Below are positions 6,903-10,480 of a stretch of DNA of 10,480 bases, one piece after another. Source of the stretch: Gammaproteobacteria bacterium (lineage in GTDB: Bacteria > Pseudomonadota > Gammaproteobacteria > UBA6429 > Thiohalophilaceae); NCBI GenBank assembly GCA_024641445.1, contig JAHEDA010000069.1, positions 1 to 10,480 on the forward strand. Reading direction: 5' to 3'. The notes under the pieces were generated by a model. That model was not told where the DNA came from. It saw only the letters and a program-made list of their open reading frames with translations, and did not search any database. Each line of letters opens with the position of its first letter. The first letter of the stretch is position 1. Made by a program: the position numbers and the translations under genes.

Positions 6903-7499
6903 TTACGGTTGCACGTAACTCCAACCAAGGGCCTCGAAGTCACTCATCGCGGAAAGACCCGCAGTAACATATTTCACACCAGGTATAACCCCGGCAGCAA
7001 CATTCCCCTGCTGAAGCAGTCCCGCCCGCATAAGGCCACGCACGGTGTTCTCACAGAAGTAGAAGGTGACACCACGAGCGATAAGCCCTTCGACCTGCAC
7101 CTTAAATGGATTGACCGCGCTGTCACTGAGCAGCATTTTCCCGCCGGGACCGTGAACAACCGCGATGATACGGAAGTCCTTACCCTCAACCATACCATCG
7201 GTGATTTCATAGTCGTTAAGCACATTGTTAATCTGATTAAGCGCATAGGGTGAGGTCGTGCTCCCGCTTGCATATAACTCGTTAACACCAAACATCGTCC
7301 TCACATCGTGACGTTTTTTGATACACCGGGTATTTGCCGCTGCTTCTGCGCCGAACTCATCCACAAGCGTAAGCCCCTTCACCAGGCCAACTGGACACGC
7401 CTGGTTGGAGTGCTCATGATCGCTGTCCGCACGTGCGATCGAGCTTAGACTGAAAAGAATGATTGCCAATCCACTTCCTAGAAGTTTGTAGCTTTTCAT
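6903..7499 (-). CDS. Secreted DsrE-like protein (copy 3) with extra cysteines
   Basis: This 198-residue predicted periplasmic protein has a signal peptide at 1-24 (LAIILFSLSSIARA/DSD). The mature N-terminus is His- and acid-rich (DSDHEH, 25-30) with C35 and C59, which could form a disulfide or, with the His residues, a metal site. A DsrE-like domain follows: helix SPYALNQINNVLNDY, strand FRIIAVVHGPGG (109-120), helix NPFKVQVEGLIARG, strand VTFYFCENTVRGLM with C149 at the reactive-Cys place, then GVIPGVKYVTAGLSAMSDFEALGWSYV (170-196). It is clearly related in layout to the DsrE-like protein at 5954-6499 but diverged, and is longer at the N-terminus. The ATG is backed by GAGGAG 9 nt upstream. 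A palindrome lies about 50 bp upstream of the start. Function unknown; thiol or sulfur chemistry in the periplasm is an inference. Confidence 0.87.
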   Translation of the reverse strand: MKSYKLLGSGLAIILFSLSSIARADSDHEHSNQACPVGLVKGLTLVDEFGAEAAANTRCIKKRHDVRTMFGVNELYASGSTTSPYALNQINNVLNDYEITDGMVEGKDFRIIAVVHGPGGKMLLSDSAVNPFKVQVEGLIARGVTFYFCENTVRGLMRAGLLQQGNVAAGVIPGVKYVTAGLSAMSDFEALGWSYVQP

Positions 7500-7508
7500 T
7501 TTATATGA

Positions 7509-7514
7509 CTCCTC
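7509..7514 (-). promoter_or_regulatory. Ribosome binding site of DsrE-like gene 3
   Basis: GAGGAG lies 9 nt before the ATG at 7499. Confidence 0.78.
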
Positions 7515-7550
7515 ATAATGGTTCGAATGCTACTTCCTTATGATTGAACC

Positions 7551-7570
7551 GATCACATACGCATGTGATC
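7551..7570. promoter_or_regulatory. Perfect palindrome GATCACAT-ACGC-ATGTGATC, candidate operator
   Basis: This 8-4-8 inverted repeat ends 52 bp upstream of the start of DsrE-like gene 3. On the minus strand a possible -35 TTGGCC (7578-7583) lies just upstream, so the repeat would sit over the -10 region. The order TCACA...TGTGA is the reverse of the E. coli CRP site. It is followed by no T-run, so an operator is more likely than a terminator. Confidence 0.45.
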
Positions 7571-7655
7571 TCTTTACTGGCCAAAACTGCCTGGCCACGA
7601 GGAGTATGCGCCTCTCGTTATTTCTGCGCCAGAGCTGCATAGCCGTATCGTTTTT

Positions 7656-7682
7656 GCTACAAGATGTGTAGATTAGCTACAA
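7656..7682. repeat. Direct repeat GCTACAA, 20-bp period
   Basis: GCTACAA occurs at 7656-7662 and again at 7676-7682, exactly 20 bp apart (about two helical turns), upstream of DsrE-like gene 3. It may be a tandem activator site; chance is not excluded for 7-mers. Confidence 0.3.
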
Positions 7683-8078
7683 ACTATGCAGACCAACAAC
7701 TGAGACGACAACTTGTGCTTATTGGTAATTATTCTTTCGCTATTGTCGCCAAGAATACGATCGCCGATGATCAACGGCGCAGAGTTAATATTATAATATT
7801 CCAATGTTGCCACCACATCCTCAACGCTTAACTAAATCTAACTGTAGACAAAGTCCAAATCGAGAGTCTTTCTCTTCTGAGTTTTTTTACAATAGCACTC
7901 AGAAATATGATGCGTACCCCCGATCCTCACAGACAACAAGCACTTCCATCTACAACTTTCCGGATTCATTAAAGGCATGCGCAAATCAATTGAACTAAAA
8001 ATTCATAAACAACCAATAACCCTAGTTTCAGTTGTAAAAAATCATCTACATTTAAATCGCAGCTTACCCATGGGAATG
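7683..8078. other. AT-rich stretch without a convincing gene
   Basis: A 64-codon plus-strand frame (7804-7998) has no ribosome binding site and a Ser/Thr/Asn-rich composition unlike a real protein. Small elements seen are a CGCCG/CGGCG inverted repeat (7762-7779) and a perfect 14-bp palindrome AATATTATAATATT (7787-7800). The base composition is much more AT-rich than the flanking genes, which fits intergenic or acquired DNA. Confidence 0.5.
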
Positions 8079-8149
8079 AAGCCTCACCGCTGACCTATCA
8101 TATTGGGTAAGGCATAATTCGGTTGTAATAAAAAATAATGGTGAGGCTT
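8079..8149. repeat. 71-bp segment bounded by perfect 10-bp inverted repeats
   Basis: AAGCCTCACC (8079-8088) and GGTGAGGCTT (8140-8149) are exact reverse complements flanking a 51-bp AT-rich interior. Flanking CATGG (8068-8072) and CCATG (8151-8155) are also complementary. No target-site duplication is seen. It may be a small non-autonomous mobile element, a long hairpin in an RNA, or a chance repeat. Confidence 0.35.
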
Positions 8150-8310
8150 GCCATGAGTACGGCAGCGTTTACGCGTTGCATCACGAGCAAGACAATTTGC
8201 TCGAAATGGCAGAAATAATTAGCAGGTATCGTGACGCCACAGACACCGATCGCTATGCGGCACCGGAATCCATGACGGGATTGCGTGTGCAACCACAGGC
8301 TCCAGTATGA
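8140..8310 (+). pseudogene. Possible gene remnant or small ORF without a start codon
   Basis: A plus-strand frame open from 8080 to the TGA at 8308 translates to protein-like sequence in its second half, with CHEYGSVYALHHEQDNLLEM, then AEIISRYRDATDTDRYAAP and ESMTGLRVQPQAPV. It mixes charged helix-forming segments and has ordinary codon choice. No ATG or GTG start with a ribosome binding site stands upstream in frame; the first in-frame ATG (8206) would leave only 34 residues. I do not recognise a family. A decayed gene end is possible, and so is chance. Confidence 0.25.
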
Positions 8311-8324
8311 GCGCAAATTTCTAT

Positions 8325-8350
8325 CTGGGCAGTTAGAAATATATGCCCAG
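8325..8350 (-). terminator. Hairpin downstream of the glycosyltransferase gene
   Basis: A perfect 7-bp stem CTGGGCA/TGCCCAG with a 12-nt loop lies 66 bp beyond the stop of the gene ending at 8417. On the minus strand it is followed by GATAGAAATTT, a poor T-run, so terminator function is uncertain. Confidence 0.35.
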
Positions 8351-8416
8351 TCATATTATCTGACAGGTGAACGGGATCAAAGGTGTGCCATTGCAACCAT
8401 CATACATAGATTCGTG

Positions 8417-9745
8417 CTAACGCGTCATCCAGCCACGCGCACGTGCAGTGAACAGGGCGTAGGGAAATACCCAGGACAGCGACACAAACGCAAAATATGC
8501 ATAGGCAATTCCATAGACAAAATCCCAGGAGCGTTCACTGCGCAAATAATACAGCGTATACAGCATGGAGAGGACACCGATACTAACGATCATGCGCAGG
8601 ATGATGTGTGGGTCCTGTACCACCAGCACCACTATCATGCCCATCGTGACATAGCTAACAGGGTAACGGAGATTGGTAATTGTCCGCTCCGCCAGGATAT
8701 TCATACGCGCAACAAGGGGGCGTCTCCATAATATGCGCGCCAGCCGCAACTCTTCACGTATATAGCTGCGGTCCCAACGCAATAGCATTTTGGTTAATTG
8801 ACGATAGCGGGTCGGCACTATGGTGTACACCACCGCACTACGTTGATAGACGGTGTCATAACCTGCCTGCATGATATTATTGGTCAAGGCACGATCTTCA
8901 CCAATCGTGCAGGCGACACCGAGAAAGGTCTGGCCCTCCCACTCCGCTAAAACCTGGCGTACCACGCTGGTACGATAGGCCGCGAGTGCACCTGGGCAGC
9001 AATAAACCGAGCCGTAGGTCGATTCGGTCGCACGTAAAAAATCAAAGGAGAGGATGAAGCGCACGTGCAACATGCGCGGGATAAGCCCCTCGCGTCGGTT
9101 GTAAACCGACACACGCCCAGCCACCGCGCCGACTCCTGGGTCGCGGAAGGGACCTGCTATGGCCAGGAGCGTATGCGTTTCGATGACGCTATCGGAGTCG
9201 ATGGTAACGATCACCTCTCCACGCGCGCGACGAAAACCGACAGCAAGAGCCGCACGTTTACCTCGATTCTCCGGAAACTGCAACGCCGTCACCAAACCGG
9301 GGTGGCGCTGTGCGGCACGCGTAATGTATTCCCAGGTGTCATCACGACTGCCATCATCGACGACAAATATCTCCAGTCGCCCAGTCGGGTAGTTCGAGGC
9401 AGCAACCGAGTCGATAGTCTTTTCCACCATTGCCCCCTCATTGTATGCAGGGATGATCACCGTCAGGCTCGGGGCCTCCTCCAATTTGGCACTCGCGAAC
9501 TCACGATAGCTAAACCAAAGGAACGTCCGATAAACGAGTAACAGTAGACCCAACGCGGCCCACCAGAGGCTCGGAAGGAGGACAGTTTGCGGCCAATGGT
9601 GAGAGGTCACCGCGCTCCAGAGTGGTTGAAAAACTCGACCCGCAAGGCTGGCATAGATCGCAAAACCCAGGGCCAACAGGATGGAGATTTGAAAAAACCT
9701 CTCCCAGCGCATCGCTTGCTGGTTCAGTACATACTCGACACTCAT
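8417..9745 (-). CDS. Membrane family 2 glycosyltransferase, hyaluronan/chitin synthase-like
   Basis: This processive-type GT2 enzyme of the inner membrane uses a nucleotide sugar to build, and probably extrude, a polysaccharide. Numbered from the ATG at 9745 (442 residues): TM helices at about 17-35 and 57-78; a GT-A domain with TVIIPAYNE (95-103), VDDGS (129-133), DSDS with D183 and D185 as metal-binding DxD, CCPGA (249-253) and catalytic GEDR (282-285); then LRW (322-324) with DRSYIRE in the QxxRW place, where the Gln is Met. C-terminal TM helices lie at about 361-379, 381-401 and 409-433. The frame opens at a TTG (9856), but that extension is not protein-like and contains a GC hairpin, so ATG 9745 is preferred although its ribosome binding site is poor (GAGG 18 nt upstream). 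No partner exopolysaccharide gene is in the window; the product is unknown. Confidence 0.88.
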   Translation of the reverse strand: MSVEYVLNQQAMRWERFFQISILLALGFAIYASLAGRVFQPLWSAVTSHHWPQTVLLPSLWWAALGLLLLVYRTFLWFSYREFASAKLEEAPSLTVIIPAYNEGAMVEKTIDSVAASNYPTGRLEIFVVDDGSRDDTWEYITRAAQRHPGLVTALQFPENRGKRAALAVGFRRARGEVIVTIDSDSVIETHTLLAIAGPFRDPGVGAVAGRVSVYNRREGLIPRMLHVRFILSFDFLRATESTYGSVYCCPGALAAYRTSVVRQVLAEWEGQTFLGVACTIGEDRALTNNIMQAGYDTVYQRSAVVYTIVPTRYRQLTKMLLRWDRSYIREELRLARILWRRPLVARMNILAERTITNLRYPVSYVTMGMIVVLVVQDPHIILRMIVSIGVLSMLYTLYYLRSERSWDFVYGIAYAYFAFVSLSWVFPYALFTARARGWMTR

Positions 9746-9812
9746 AGTATTAATGTTTATTACCTCAATTAAGGGTGCTGAAGGCGGTGCGATGACGGCA
9801 ATCTGGACCGCT

Positions 9813-9829
9813 CCCCGGCTTTGCCGGGG
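9813..9829. other. GC hairpin in the leader of the glycosyltransferase gene
   Basis: CCCCGGC-TTT-GCCGGGG is a perfect 7-bp stem with a 3-nt loop, 68 bp upstream of the ATG at 9745. If transcription begins upstream, this is a stable leader structure that could restrain expression. It has no T-run on either strand. Confidence 0.5.
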
Positions 9830-10097
9830 CGCGATTCTACACCCACGGTTTGACAAAAATGTGCCGTATTGTTCGCCTTACCTGTGAAAAAATTCCTGAC
9901 CCATGGCCCTTAGTCGCCACCGCCTACTTAGCGGCAGGTTTAACCTGAGGATAAGCCTGTTACGCTAGCCCTGGACCTGCCTCGCAACTCACCTTTTACG
10001 TTGGACCTAACCCCCACCCGCCACCGCTAATTTTCACGGTAAACCTACCCATAACCTCGCCCCGCCGGGTAATTGAACATTGTTTTTCGATGAATAC

Positions 10098-10106
10098 TGT
10101 TATATT
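10098..10106 (+). promoter_or_regulatory. Candidate extended -10 promoter
   Basis: TGT-TATATT is an extended -10. A weak -35 (TTGTTT, 10080-10085) lies 15 bp upstream. It would start a leader of about 80 nt for the small membrane protein gene. That leader contains a CCGAC/GTCGG inverted repeat (10130-10152). Confidence 0.4.
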
Positions 10107-10195
10107 TGGTCCCGACCCATTTCGGCTTACCGACTGACACACCTCCTGTCGGCAACTCGAACTCGCATTACCACTACTCAGGGGACAGACCTACA

Positions 10196-10402
10196 ATGGA
10201 ATCAACCGCGCAATTACTCTGGGGGCTGTTATTCGGCTCTATTGGCATCGGCTTCTTTCTCTATGGCAAGAAACAACGGGCCGTGGTACCGCTGACCGTA
10301 GGGATCGTCTTGTGCGTTTACCCTTACTTTATCGCCAATACCTACCTGCTGGTGCTCATTGGCCTCGCCTTGGTCGCACTGCCGTACTTTGTGCGGTTAT
10401 AA
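10196..10402 (+). CDS. Small integral membrane protein, conserved hypothetical
   Basis: This 68-residue protein is almost entirely hydrophobic. Helix 1 is LLWGLLFGSIGIGFFLYG (7-24), a KKQR cytoplasmic turn follows (25-28), helix 2 is PLTVGIVLCVYPYFIA (33-48), and helix 3 is LLVLIGLALVALPYFV (51-66). The layout, with FFLYGKKQ and a PYF repeat at the ends of helices 2 and 3, resembles a family of small proteobacterial membrane proteins sometimes labelled amino acid transport protein without evidence. Upstream in-frame or overlapping frames start without a site; ATG 10196 has GGGGA 10 nt before it. It is divergent from the glycosyltransferase gene. Function unknown. Confidence 0.8.
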   Translation: MESTAQLLWGLLFGSIGIGFFLYGKKQRAVVPLTVGIVLCVYPYFIANTYLLVLIGLALVALPYFVRL

Positions 10403-10480
10403 CCTCGGTAATTCCCCCTTTAGTAGCATGTTCAAAAATAGGGCCCAGGCACCTCTATTGCGGTGTGATATCGGCTGGTC
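10403..10480. other. Right edge, nothing recognised
   Basis: No gene start, hairpin or terminator could be supported between the stop of the small membrane protein gene and the window edge. Confidence 0.4.

Larger units (their letters stand above)
9746..10195. other. Divergent intergenic region between glycosyltransferase and small membrane protein
   Basis: No gene is supported in this 450-bp stretch. It holds the GC hairpin at 9813-9829, a palindrome CAGGTT-T-AACCTG (9935-9947), a G-poor plus strand with clustered CCTAACC-like runs (10005-10060), and a candidate promoter for the plus-strand gene (10098-10106). Confidence 0.5.

Noticed and set aside
7787..7800. 14-bp AT palindrome considered as an origin or promoter element
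   Set aside because: It is a single AT-only palindrome without DnaA boxes, iterons or a gene placed to use it.
8285..8731. 148-codon plus-strand open frame
   Set aside because: Most of it is antisense to the glycosyltransferase gene, with no recognisable family.
9746..9856. TTG-started N-terminal extension of the glycosyltransferase
   Set aside because: The extension is not protein-like and includes the GC hairpin; the membrane protein begins naturally at ATG 9745.
10005..10025. Possible G-quadruplex on the minus strand
   Set aside because: The G-runs are uneven (some only GG) and would give at best a two-layer structure; no functional context is seen.
1..10480. CRISPR arrays, tRNA, rRNA and intact transposases
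   Set aside because: Both strands were read; no regularly spaced repeats, cloverleaf genes or transposase motifs were found.

Overview
The window looks like chromosomal DNA of a gammaproteobacterium with moderate G+C, probably one that uses sulfur compounds and nitrogen oxides. This is inferred from gene content only: a Tat-exported nitrate-reductase-like molybdoenzyme, a diheme cytochrome c, a Dnr-like Crp/Fnr regulator, a molybdenum cofactor gene and three exported DsrE-family proteins. There are no rRNA or tRNA genes, no CRISPR array and no recognisable intact insertion sequence.

Region 1 (1-3732, all minus strand) is a respiratory module. It reads: Crp/Fnr regulator of the Dnr type, a 157-bp gap with operator-like palindromes, a diheme cytochrome c, a 14-bp gap, then a NapA-like molybdopterin oxidoreductase whose C-terminus lies beyond the left edge. 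The likely design is a nitric-oxide- or redox-responsive regulator controlling a periplasmic molybdoenzyme that exchanges electrons with the cytochrome. No napB, napC or napD is seen in the window.

Region 2 (3792-5320, plus strand) runs divergently from the regulator. It holds moaA, the first enzyme of molybdenum cofactor synthesis, followed four bases later by a secreted DsrE-like protein. A cofactor gene beside a molybdoenzyme suggests dedicated supply.

Region 3 (5377-7499, minus strand) holds a secreted DUF3617 protein and two more secreted DsrE-like proteins. Both DsrE-like genes have good ribosome binding sites and are followed by hairpins. One has a convincing sigma-70 promoter. Together with the gene behind moaA, this makes three divergent exported DsrE-fold proteins within 2.7 kb, the most unusual feature here.

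Region 4 (7515-8416) is about 900 bp, AT-rich on its left side, with no convincing gene. It holds a perfect 8-4-8 palindrome, 20-bp-spaced direct repeats, a 71-bp segment bounded by 10-bp inverted repeats, and a short open frame that may be a gene remnant.

Region 5 (8417-10402) holds a membrane family 2 glycosyltransferase (hyaluronan/chitin synthase-like) on the minus strand and, divergent from it, a small conserved-looking membrane protein of 68 residues.
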